This document shows positions 26,561-33,409 of a stretch of 45,083 bases of DNA, in pieces. The first letter of the stretch is position 1, and each line of letters begins with the position of its first letter. The stretch is from Porticoccaceae bacterium (GTDB lineage: Bacteria; Pseudomonadota; Gammaproteobacteria; Pseudomonadales; Porticoccaceae). The notes below the pieces were generated by a model. The model was given only the letters and a program-made list of their open reading frames with translations. It searched no databases and was not told where the DNA came from. Where the stretch lies: assembly GCA_018664075.1 (NCBI GenBank), contig JABJOY010000086.1:1-45083 (forward strand). The letters are read 5' to 3'. The position numbers were made by a program, and so were the translations under genes.

Positions 26561-26992
26561 ATGAAAAATATCATGCTTGCCCTGCTTGTACTCTGGGCTC
26601 CAATTTCATTTGCCGGTCACCATGAGGCCACTGAGAATCAGATTATCTTTGCGATTAATGCAGATATCGTGGAGGGCAAAGCGGAATCCTTCAAAGCACT
26701 TCTCAAGGACATGGTACCAGCGGTAAAGGCCTCAGAGCCGGACACAGATCGCTATCAGTACTTTATGAGCCCAGACAATAAAAAACTCACGCTGATTGAA
26801 GTCTATCCCAACAGCGACGCTGCGCTATTCCATATGACAGCCTTTGCCGTCAGTCCATTTGGAGCAGAGTTTCTTGCCTCGATCAACATTAGGTCATTTG
26901 TGGTTGCAGGCAATGCCAGCCCGGAACTAATGAAATCCGTAGCCGCATTTACATCGGATAACAGAACCCCAGTGGAAGGTTTTATACGCTAG
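26561..26992 (+). CDS. Exported ABM-like (antibiotic biosynthesis monooxygenase fold) protein
   Basis: 143 aa. Signal peptide about 1-18 (LLVLWAPISFAG), then IIFAINADIVEGKAESFKALLKDMVPAVKA, YQYFMSPDNKKLTLIEVYPNSDAALFHM, the pattern of a ferredoxin-like dimeric ABM domain. Probably periplasmic; catalytic role not shown. Start 26561 with AGAAGGAAA upstream; the in-frame ATG at 26537 would add eight polar residues before the signal peptide. Confidence 0.7.
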   Translation: MKNIMLALLVLWAPISFAGHHEATENQIIFAINADIVEGKAESFKALLKDMVPAVKASEPDTDRYQYFMSPDNKKLTLIEVYPNSDAALFHMTAFAVSPFGAEFLASINIRSFVVAGNASPELMKSVAAFTSDNRTPVEGFIR

Positions 26993-27013
26993 GGCGAGGC
27001 GATTTGCAGAAAA

Positions 27014-27046
27014 CACAAACCCGCTGCAAACAGCGGGTTTTTTGTG
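27014..27046. terminator. Bidirectional intrinsic terminator
   Basis: AACCCGCTG (27018-27026) pairs with CAGCGGGTT (27031-27039), followed by T6; flanking CACAAA/TTTGTG extends it. Serves the ABM-like gene (plus) and the membrane gene ending at 27056 (minus). Confidence 0.85.
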
Positions 27047-27055
27047 GATCAGGGT

Positions 27056-27358
27056 TTACTGCTGTTGCAAAGCACGCAGCTGTAACAGCCAGCTATCATG
27101 GCGTTTTTCCGCATCGTAGAAGACAGCGGCAGTGAAGGCGACCATAAATATCAGTATAAAGTGGGACGCAATGCTAATGCCCATATAGATAACGCTTCCC
27201 AGGTAGGCGCCAAATACCACCGACCACATCCAGGCAAGCACAGTCATTATCCACATGCGTGACACGGGATCGGGAATATTGCGCAACGGGTTTTTGTTGT
27301 GATCCATAACCATGTTGTAGCAGTCATAGAACCAGAGAAATGCCAGTTTAGTTTTCAT
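27056..27358 (-). CDS. Small membrane protein, unknown
   Basis: 100 aa with two hydrophobic segments (MTVLAWMWSVVFGAYLGSVIYM and ASHFILIFMVAFTAAVFY) and a basic/aromatic N-terminus (FLWFYDCYNM). Not recognised. Start ATG 27358 preceded by AAGGGTAACC. It sits upstream of a terminator and downstream of another two-helix membrane gene on the same strand; the two may be co-expressed. Confidence 0.6.
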   Translation of the reverse strand: MKTKLAFLWFYDCYNMVMDHNKNPLRNIPDPVSRMWIMTVLAWMWSVVFGAYLGSVIYMGISIASHFILIFMVAFTAAVFYDAEKRHDSWLLQLRALQQQ

Positions 27359-27467
27359 AAGGTTACCCTTTACTCTGTTGAATTGATTCAATCTATTATT
27401 TTTTTCGAGTATTCCTAATAACCTACGCCTAAGAAAAACATTTGGATCAGGCTAAACTCTGCCAGTA

Positions 27468-27824
27468 TCAGGTGATTGGCCACCCGGTCGGCCTGCCTTC
27501 GGCTTCCCAATGCTGCAAGGCTGTCTCATAAGCGTACATTTCACACTTATCGATAAAGCAGTATTTGCCGTAGGCAAATGCAGCAAAATGCATTAACAGC
27601 ACGGCAACAAAGCCCATGCCCTGAAAGAAAGAAAAAACTGCCGCAATCACATATACCGCCATTAACAGCTTCTTTTGCAGCTTCTTTCGCCGTTTAATCT
27701 CCTCTAGGCGCATATTCAGCTCTTGTTTAGCTGATTCCAGTCTGACTTCGGGGCTGTTACCGCATTTCTCAGAGCGAAGGCGCCAGTTATATAGGGCAAT
27801 GTTATGACTATCTTTGAAAACCAT
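27468..27824 (-). CDS. Small two-helix membrane protein, unknown
   Basis: 118 aa. A charged coiled-coil-like N-terminal part (ESAKQELNMRLEEIKRRKKLQKKL) precedes two hydrophobic segments (LMAVYVIAAVFSFF and GFVAVLLMHFAAFAYG). The C-terminus is soluble with two Cys nearby (KYCFIDKCEMY). Not recognised. On the minus strand, 109 bases upstream of the other small membrane gene. Confidence 0.55.
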   Translation of the reverse strand: MVFKDSHNIALYNWRLRSEKCGNSPEVRLESAKQELNMRLEEIKRRKKLQKKLLMAVYVIAAVFSFFQGMGFVAVLLMHFAAFAYGKYCFIDKCEMYAYETALQHWEAEGRPTGWPIT

Positions 27825-28008
27825 GATCAGTGTTCCTGACTTAACTTAATAATTGAAGGCGTAACCATACTGAAAAGTAGGGGTCTGTGGCCAACTTAAA
27901 TCTCAATTTGGCATCCGGCGATGGCAATATAATTACATCGTCGTCTTTGTCCATAATGTTGTGCGTTGCGGCTTGGTCCAAATTGCTCCTTAGGTTCAAC
28001 TAATCGAA

Positions 28009-28026
28009 CGGAAGGATTCGAACCTT
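28009..28026. repeat. 18 bp copy of the tRNA-Arg T-arm region
   Basis: CGGAAGGATTCGAACCTT is identical, in the same orientation, to 29857-29874 inside the tRNA-Arg gene (T arm and start of the acceptor side). The rest of a tRNA is absent here: no anticodon arm or CCA. It lies left of the metal operon while the tRNA lies right of it, so it could be an old attachment-site remnant, or merely a tRNA fragment. Confidence 0.55.
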
Positions 28027-28062
28027 ATCTCTCCAGCCGCGTAACCAGTTTCTCTGCACACA

Positions 28063-28100
28063 TTGACAGCAGCTTAATTTCATATACCCTATGGGGGTAT
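28063..28100 (+). promoter_or_regulatory. Metal-operon promoter with CsoR-like operator on the start codon
   Basis: -35 TTGACA (28063-28068, consensus) and -10-like TACCCT (28085-28090), spacer 16. The inverted repeat ATACCC (28084-28089) / GGGTAT (28095-28100) covers the -10 and runs into the ATG at 28099. CsoR-family repressors bind C/G-tract palindromes of this kind and one is encoded at the operon end. The predicted transcription start falls at about 28097-28099, so the mRNA may be leaderless; no ribosome binding site is present. Confidence 0.6.
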
Positions 28101-28698
28101 GAAAGCGCTGATCATTATTATCTCCCTGCTGGTCGCCCCAATCGCAATGAGCCGACCCATCTCCTATGTGGGAGGCCATACCTTAATGGCCAACTCCGGG
28201 GCAGAGTCAGATAATATCTACTGGCACTACACGCCCAGCATCAAGTACTCATTAGGCTTGGATTACCAAAAAGATAAAATCAGTGGTGAGGCATTTCCCT
28301 CAGCCAGATTGACCTATCTGATCAACCGCAAGAATACCGCTACCTCTCAGCGCAACCTATACGTAAAAACCGGCTTTGGGCTCGACAGTAGTGACAACCA
28401 CTTTTATTCCCTCAGTGGTGACTGGGAGACTCGGCGCCTGTTCGGCGGTTTCTCCGCCAAACAGGTCTCAGGCATTGGCTATGACCTTTTTGAGCAGAGA
28501 GTAAAACTGGGGGTAGCCCCCTATCTGGGTGCCTACGGCGACCTGCATACCTGGTTGATGATTGAGAGCAAAAAAAATGACTTGGACAACAAACGCATCA
28601 CTTACCCTGTGCTGCGGTTTTTTAAAGGTGGTGGCTTGATTGAATTCAGCTATCACAAAAAAACCGACTGGGATATTCACCTGATGTATAGATTCTGA
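28099..28698 (+). CDS. Outer-membrane beta-barrel-like protein of the metal operon
   Basis: 199 aa. Signal peptide about 1-18 (ALIIIISLLVAPIAMS), then alternating polar/hydrophobic strands (KYSLGLDYQKDK, RNLYVKTGFGL, GLIEFSYHKKTDWDIHLMYRF) ending in a C-terminal phenylalanine, as outer-membrane barrels do. No family recognised. It is the first gene of the operon and its ATG overlaps the operator. The only start in frame is ATG 28099, since a stop lies at 28075. Confidence 0.65.
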   Translation: MKALIIIISLLVAPIAMSRPISYVGGHTLMANSGAESDNIYWHYTPSIKYSLGLDYQKDKISGEAFPSARLTYLINRKNTATSQRNLYVKTGFGLDSSDNHFYSLSGDWETRRLFGGFSAKQVSGIGYDLFEQRVKLGVAPYLGAYGDLHTWLMIESKKNDLDNKRITYPVLRFFKGGGLIEFSYHKKTDWDIHLMYRF

Positions 28699-28714
28699 TA
28701 AAGGATGGACCATT

Positions 28715-29122
28715 ATGAATAAATTCTTACTGGCAACATTATTGCTCACCGCGGTAGCAACTCAGGCCGCCCACCATGAAATGGGACATATGCATTCCCA
28801 CAAAGGCCATGTGCACGACACCATTGTCGATGGCCAAAAGCTCAGCGTGGATGCCGAGCGTTTCGATAACTTTGTTAACGCCGTTCCCGGGGATCAAGTA
28901 GTGGTGATCAGTGTTCAGGGCATGGTCTGTGACTTCTGTGCCCGCGGTATTGAAAAGACCTTTGGCAAAGACAGCGCTGTGACCAAAATAGATGTAGATC
29001 TGGCCTCAGGAAAAGTCCTGCTGGCCTACGCCCCAGAGACAGAAATAAACCGCGCTGGCATTGAGCAAAATATTCTTAACAACGGCCTTAACACCACGGC
29101 CATCCAGTTGGTAGGCAAATAA
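28715..29122 (+). CDS. Exported HMA-domain metal-binding protein with His-rich N-terminus
   Basis: 135 aa. Signal peptide about 1-19, then a His/Met-rich stretch (residues 20-34 with seven His: HHEMGHMHSHKGHVH) and an HMA fold whose metal loop is GMVCDFCARGIEK (Cys72, Cys75). Likely a periplasmic copper or mercury carrier/scavenger; copper fits the CsoR-type regulator. AAAGGATGG precedes the ATG. The stop is one base from the next ATG. Confidence 0.85.
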   Translation: MNKFLLATLLLTAVATQAAHHEMGHMHSHKGHVHDTIVDGQKLSVDAERFDNFVNAVPGDQVVVISVQGMVCDFCARGIEKTFGKDSAVTKIDVDLASGKVLLAYAPETEINRAGIEQNILNNGLNTTAIQLVGK

Positions 29123-29123
29123 T

Positions 29124-29489
29124 ATGCAAGACAGAGCGGCCAATTTCTTTTCACTATTCGCCTCTACTTCGACATTGATCTGCTGCGCGCTGCCCGCACT
29201 TTTTGTCGTCCTGGGCGCTGGGGCCAGCTTTGCCAGTCTGCTGGGCGTATTCCCCTTTTTGATTGTGCTGTCCCAATACAAAATAGCCATTAGCCTGTTT
29301 GCCCTGATAATGATTGTGGTAGCCGGTGTGGTCAACTATAAAACAGCCAGAATGCCATGCCCTGCTGACCCGGAGCTGGGTCGCGCCTGCTTGCAGATGA
29401 GGCAGCGTTCCCGAAGGATTTACACCGCATCCATAGGCGTCTTTATCTGCGCCAGCATTTTCACTTACATAGTGCCGCAACTTATCTAA
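29124..29489 (+). CDS. MerT/MerC-like small metal transport membrane protein
   Basis: 121 aa with three hydrophobic segments. The first contains TLICCALPALFVVLGAG with vicinal Cys20-Cys21, the signature position of MerT-type metal-transfer helices; a second cysteine pair is in the loop (MPCPADPELGRAC). It would pass a soft metal from the periplasmic HMA protein across the inner membrane. Whether inward (as MerT) or outward is not known. Immediately follows the HMA gene. Confidence 0.75.
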   Translation: MQDRAANFFSLFASTSTLICCALPALFVVLGAGASFASLLGVFPFLIVLSQYKIAISLFALIMIVVAGVVNYKTARMPCPADPELGRACLQMRQRSRRIYTASIGVFICASIFTYIVPQLI

Positions 29490-29498
29490 GGAGAGGCC

Positions 29499-29762
29499 AT
29501 GACACATTCCTGCCACAAAAAATTGATTCCCAATATCAACCGCATTTCCGGGCAAATTAATGGTATTGGCAAAATGATTGATGAGGGCCAGTACTGCATA
29601 GATATCCTCAATCAGCTTAAAGCCGCCAAATCAGCCATAGCCACAGTTGAGGCAAAGATACTGGAAAAGCATATTGAAGAATGTGTCAGGGATTCCCTGC
29701 ATAGCCAGAATCAGATCGATATTAAAATCGCTGAATTAGTAAAAATACTTAAGCGAGCCTAG
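29499..29762 (+). CDS. CsoR/RcnR/FrmR-family metal-sensing repressor
   Basis: 87 aa all-helical repressor: NINRISGQINGIGKMIDEGQYCIDILNQLKAAKSAI is the family core. Putative ligand positions are Cys33, His58 and Cys62, matching the Cys-His-Cys set of copper-sensing CsoR; N-terminal His/Cys (THSCHKK) could add ligands as in RcnR. Metal binding would release it from the operator at 28084-28100. AAGGAGAG precedes the ATG; last gene of the operon. Confidence 0.88.
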   Translation: MTHSCHKKLIPNINRISGQINGIGKMIDEGQYCIDILNQLKAAKSAIATVEAKILEKHIEECVRDSLHSQNQIDIKIAELVKILKRA

Positions 29763-29788
29763 GGCAGCCTTTATTATTGAATCGCTAC

Positions 29789-29817
29789 AAAAAAGCCCGT
29801 CTAAGAAGACAGGCTTT
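29789..29817 (-). terminator. Terminator after tRNA-Arg
   Basis: On the minus strand AAAGCCtGTCT pairs with AGACgGGCTTT around TCTT, followed by T6. It lies 31 bases beyond the tRNA 3' end. The hairpin also sits after the CsoR-like gene on the plus strand, with a weaker T run there. Confidence 0.75.
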
Positions 29818-29847
29818 AAAGCGTTATGAACATCACAACTAAGAAAA

Positions 29848-29924
29848 TGGCGCACTCGGAAGGATTCGAACCTTCGACCGCCCGGTTCGTAGCCGGGTAC
29901 TCTATCCAGCTGAGCTACGAGTGC
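29848..29924 (-). tRNA. tRNA-Arg (ACG anticodon)
   Basis: Reverse strand cloverleaf of 77 bases: acceptor GCACTCG/CGAGTGC, discriminator G, encoded CCA (29848-29850), D arm with AGCTCAGCTGGATAGAG, anticodon arm CCCGG-CTACGAA-CCGGG (anticodon ACG, read as inosine after TadA), T arm AAGG-TTCGAAT-CCTT. Its 3' end faces the metal operon. Confidence 0.96.
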
Positions 29925-30014
29925 GTTTGGGACTCATTTCTGAGGTAGCGCACTATAGGTGAGCAGAGGATTTGAGTCAACCTTAAGCTGGGGATAATCA
30001 CTGGTTTTTAGTGC

Positions 30015-30512
30015 TTATTTGCGGCTGTAAGGCACTGGCACCGCCATGGTTTCTTTTAGCTCTTCCATCACCACATAGCTGGTTGATTCCTGAACGGCGG
30101 GGAGCTTGAGTATTCGGTGTCCGAGCAGTTCTCTGTAGGCTGCCATATCTGCGACTCTGGCTTTGAGCAGGTAGTCATAGTTGCCGGAGACCAAAAAGCA
30201 GCTCTGCACATTTTCCAGATCCATCACCGAGCGGTGGAACTCCTCGAAGTTTTTCTGTGAGGTGTGGTTGAGCCTTATCTGCACAAACACCACCAGGCTG
30301 GCATTGAGTTTGTTCGGGCATACCTGAGCCGAGTAGCCAAGAATATAGCCATTGCGCTCGAGCCGTTTAACACGCTCGATGCAGGGGGTCACCGAGAGGC
30401 CCACTTCCCGGGCCAGATCTGTGTAGCTTATGCGTCCGTCTTTCTGCAGTAGCCGCAGTATATTGCGGTCGATTTTGCCCAGTTTATCGGTGGTTTCTGC
30501 TGGTGAGACCAT
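30015..30512 (-). CDS. Lrp/AsnC-family regulator, likely of ald
   Basis: 165 aa. HTH (KIDRNILRLLQKDGRISYTDLAREVGLSVTPCIERVKRLE) followed by the RAM/ACT-like sensing domain (CFLVSGNYDYLLKARVADM) as in Lrp. ATG 30512 fits the family N-terminus; an upstream frame to 30569 adds hydrophobic residues without family match. Divergent from alanine dehydrogenase, the usual target of AldR/BkdR-type Lrp members, sensing alanine or another amino acid. Confidence 0.9.
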   Translation of the reverse strand: MVSPAETTDKLGKIDRNILRLLQKDGRISYTDLAREVGLSVTPCIERVKRLERNGYILGYSAQVCPNKLNASLVVFVQIRLNHTSQKNFEEFHRSVMDLENVQSCFLVSGNYDYLLKARVADMAAYRELLGHRILKLPAVQESTSYVVMEELKETMAVPVPYSRK

Positions 30513-30667
30513 AAATAAAATATCCTGTTTAATCGCCAAAAATATAAAAATACTCTGGATTATACCCAATTTAACAAATAAATATTATTACTGAATTATA
30601 GAATAACCAGATAACTTGATGAGCGCATTAATGCTTTTGGACAATAGTAAATAAAGAGGGATGACAA

Positions 30668-31783
30668 ATGTTGATTGGTGTACCTAAGGAAATTAAGAAT
30701 CACGAATATCGGGTTGGCCTCACGCCATCATCGGTCAATGAGCTGGTCAAGCGTGGCCACAAAGTGATTGTCGAGCGTATGGCAGGTCTGGCGATTGACT
30801 TTACCGATGCAGAATATAGTCAGGCTGGTGCCGAGATGGTTGATTCCGCTGGCGAGGTATTTTCCCGCGCTGATATGATCGTCAAGGTCAAAGAGCCTCA
30901 GCCCGCTGAGTGCAAGATGCTGCGGGAAGGGCAGATCTTATATACCTACCTGCATCTGGCTCCTGATCCACAGCAAACCAAATTATTGGTTGAGTCTGGT
31001 GCAACCTGTGTCGCCTATGAAACAGTCACAGACAATCAGGCCGGGCTGCCTTTGCTGGCGCCCATGTCCGAGGTTGCTGGCCGCATGTCCGTGCAGGCTG
31101 GAGCCCATCATCTGGAGAAGGCCCAGGGCGGTCGCGGAGTGCTGTTGGGCGGTGTGCCCGGTGTTGCGCCGGCCAAGGTGCTGGTAATTGGCGGCGGTGT
31201 AGTGGGCGACAATGCCGCGGCAATGTCTGTTGGCATGGGGGCGGATGTGACCATTCTGGATCGCTCGATTCCCCGTTTGCGTGAGCTCGATGCCAAATAC
31301 GAGGGCCGCGCACGCTGTGTCTACTCCACTAATGCCGCCATTGAGGACTACGCTCTGGAAGCGGATCTGGTTATTGGCGCTGTATTGATTCCCGGTGCCG
31401 CTGCCCCCAAGCTGCTATCCCGAGACCTGATCGGGCGTATGAAAAAAGGCTCAGTGGTGGTGGATGTTGCCATTGATCAGGGCGGTTGTTTTGAAACCTC
31501 AAAAGCCACCACCCATGAACAGCCGACCTATGTGGTTGATGATGTTGTGCACTACTGCGTCGCCAATATGCCCGGCGGTGTTGCACGCACGGCCACCATC
31601 GCACTGAACAATGCCACATTGCCCTACGCGCTGGCGCTGGCTGATGACCCCATTAGCAGTCTGTTCAGGGATAAGAACTTGCAAAATGGCCTTAATATTC
31701 ACAAAGGCAAAGTGACCTACAAGGCAGTAGCTGATGCTCTGGAATATCAGTATGTAGCAGCAGATGAGGCATTAAAGGCATAA
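30668..31783 (+). CDS. ald: Alanine dehydrogenase
   Basis: 371 aa, family length. [20 protein letters not shown] with substrate-binding Arg15, KVKEPQ with catalytic Lys, catalytic His in YTYLHLAPD and Rossmann motif [14 protein letters not shown]. Oxidatively deaminates L-alanine to pyruvate and ammonia with NAD (reversible). AAAGAGGGATGAC precedes the ATG. Ends at a strong terminator. Confidence 0.97.
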   Translation: MLIGVPKEIKNHEYRVGLTPSSVNELVKRGHKVIVERMAGLAIDFTDAEYSQAGAEMVDSAGEVFSRADMIVKVKEPQPAECKMLREGQILYTYLHLAPDPQQTKLLVESGATCVAYETVTDNQAGLPLLAPMSEVAGRMSVQAGAHHLEKAQGGRGVLLGGVPGVAPAKVLVIGGGVVGDNAAAMSVGMGADVTILDRSIPRLRELDAKYEGRARCVYSTNAAIEDYALEADLVIGAVLIPGAAAPKLLSRDLIGRMKKGSVVVDVAIDQGGCFETSKATTHEQPTYVVDDVVHYCVANMPGGVARTATIALNNATLPYALALADDPISSLFRDKNLQNGLNIHKGKVTYKAVADALEYQYVAADEALKA

Positions 31784-31805
31784 CCCAGCCGTTAATGTCA
31801 GGTCC

Positions 31806-31838
31806 AAAAACCACCGCTTACCCGCGGTGGTTTTTTTT
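31806..31838 (+). terminator. Terminator of ald
   Basis: CCACCGC (31811-31817) pairs with GCGGTGG (31824-31830) around TTACCC, flanked by A5 and T8. Strong on the plus strand and also usable on the minus strand. Confidence 0.9.
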
Positions 31839-31869
31839 GCCGATATTTCAGCCTCCAGGTTTCTATTGT

Positions 31870-31938
31870 GGAGCCCTCAGCTCTTCTAAAAAGGAGCCCT
31901 CAGCTGTTCTAAAAAGGAGCCCTCAGCTGTTCTAAAAA
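31870..31938. repeat. 3 x 23 bp tandem repeat over the cmoB stop codon
   Basis: Units at 31870, 31893 and 31916, each GGAGCCCTCAGCT-S-TTCTAAAAA, plus the start of a fourth at 31939. The rightmost junction contains the last sense codons and stop (TAG) of cmoB on the minus strand, so the 3' end of cmoB has been duplicated downstream of the gene. The protein is not changed. Confidence 0.9.
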
Positions 31939-32921
31939 GGAGCCTCCGCCAAAATCACCGCTCTAACCGGAGCAGGGTGCCCCTCAATGGTTTTGCTGTG
32001 GTCATCCGGATCCAGAAAGTCCTGCAGAGACTCAAAGGTCATCCAGTCAGTGCTGCGCTGTTCCTCAATGCTAGTGGTACTCAGATCCACCAGACGGGGG
32101 TTCTTAAAACCATTTTTGCGCATCCAGCTCAGTAGGGTGTCCACCGTCGGCAGATACCAGACATTGGGCATCTTGGCATAGCGCCCCTCGGGCACCAGAG
32201 TCATGCCCTCTGGGCCCTCAATCACCAATGTTTCCAGCACCAGCTGGCCACCGGGGCGCAGCAGTTCTCTAAGTTCACGCAAGTGGTCCATAGGCGAGCG
32301 GCGGTGGTAGAGAATGCCCATAGAGAAAACCGTATCAAAGGCCGCCAGCCGGGTCGGCATATGTTCTATACCCAGAGGCAGCACATCAACAGGCAGGTCG
32401 GCCCCGGCAAAATTCTTGATCGCCTGAAACTGAAAAACAAATTTTACCGAAGGATCAATACCAATTACCCGCCTTGCACCCGCACCGAGCATACGCCAGC
32501 AGTGGTAGCCATTGCCGCAGCCAACATCCAGAATCAATCGATTTTCAAGGCTGTCCAGATGGGGGGCAACCCGATCCCATTTCCAGTCCGATCGCCATTC
32601 AGTATTTACTGGCAACCCAAACAGGTTGTAAGGGCCTTTGCGCCAGGGGTGCAGACCCATCAAAGTGGCTTGCAGTGCCAGGCGGCGGCCTTTGTCCATC
32701 AGGCTAGCGTCGCCAATGGCGACTTCGGTTGCAAGTTCTATTTCAAGGGGGTCTATCTCCGGCAGGCGCCTCAGAGTCTCTTCCCATTCTGGCATATCGC
32801 CCCAGCGCTCACGGCGCAGCTGTTGGGCCAGAAGTTCCGGCAGCGTCTGACCCCAGTCGCCGAGAGGGGACTCTTCCAGCCAGGAGAGGAATGGCCCGTA
32901 ATCAAGTGTTTGAGGAATCAT
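31932..32921 (-). CDS. cmoB: tRNA U34 carboxymethyltransferase CmoB
   Basis: 329 aa (E. coli 323). Transfers carboxymethyl from carboxy-SAM to 5-hydroxyuridine-34 of tRNAs, giving cmo5U. Conserved: LHPWRKGPYNLFGLPVNTEW, DVGCGNGYHCWRM SAM loop, AFDTVFSMGILYHRRSP, LVLETLVIEG and DFLDPDDHSKTIEGHPAPVRA. ATG 32921 follows the family and has AGG 8 bases upstream. Its partner CmoA is 2 kb away, with slyX and an aldehyde dehydrogenase between. Confidence 0.95.
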   Translation of the reverse strand: MIPQTLDYGPFLSWLEESPLGDWGQTLPELLAQQLRRERWGDMPEWEETLRRLPEIDPLEIELATEVAIGDASLMDKGRRLALQATLMGLHPWRKGPYNLFGLPVNTEWRSDWKWDRVAPHLDSLENRLILDVGCGNGYHCWRMLGAGARRVIGIDPSVKFVFQFQAIKNFAGADLPVDVLPLGIEHMPTRLAAFDTVFSMGILYHRRSPMDHLRELRELLRPGGQLVLETLVIEGPEGMTLVPEGRYAKMPNVWYLPTVDTLLSWMRKNGFKNPRLVDLSTTSIEEQRSTDWMTFESLQDFLDPDDHSKTIEGHPAPVRAVILAEAPF

Positions 32922-33008
32922 TGTTATGCCTGCGATTTTGACAGGCAATTATAAGGCATTTCCGCTATGGTGTTAGCCGAAACTACAGAGGCTGTACCGG
33001 GACAAATA

Positions 33009-33236
33009 ATGGAAGACAAACGATTTGATGTGCTGGAAGAAAAGCTGGCTTATTTAGAAATGGCCAATGCCCAGCTCGAAGACGAGATTTTTCGTCAGCA
33101 GCAAGAGATAGACGCCCTGACCAAGGCCCATCGCAATATGCTCGAGCGGATAGAAGTGCTGCAGGACAGCGCTGCTGATGGCGATAGCATGGGTCAGACC
33201 GGTGGTGGTGCCGGAGAGCGGCCACCCCATTACTGA
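33009..33236 (+). CDS. slyX: SlyX family protein
   Basis: 75 aa. ERIEVL-type heptads across VLEEKLAYLEMANAQLEDEIFRQQQEIDAL predict a coiled coil, and the C-terminal PPHY tail is the SlyX signature. Function unknown. ATG 33009 has GGGA 7 bases upstream; a GTG/ATG at 32967 is less likely. Divergent from cmoB. Confidence 0.85.
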   Translation: MEDKRFDVLEEKLAYLEMANAQLEDEIFRQQQEIDALTKAHRNMLERIEVLQDSAADGDSMGQTGGGAGERPPHY

Positions 33237-33409
33237 GACCCATACAGCAAACCACCTATAAGATACTGGGGAGTCATATATTTTGATTGCACCTTTGCCC
33301 CAGACCAACAATTATTAGGCCAAACAATAACAAAAATGCGCTTGCGCCCAACAAATATTTAACGGCGGTAAATAAAATCAAGCGACGCGAGATATCCCGG
33401 GGGGGGACT

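Noticed and set aside
28009-28026. Second full tRNA-Arg gene
   Set aside because: Only the T-arm segment matches; acceptor, D and anticodon arms are missing.
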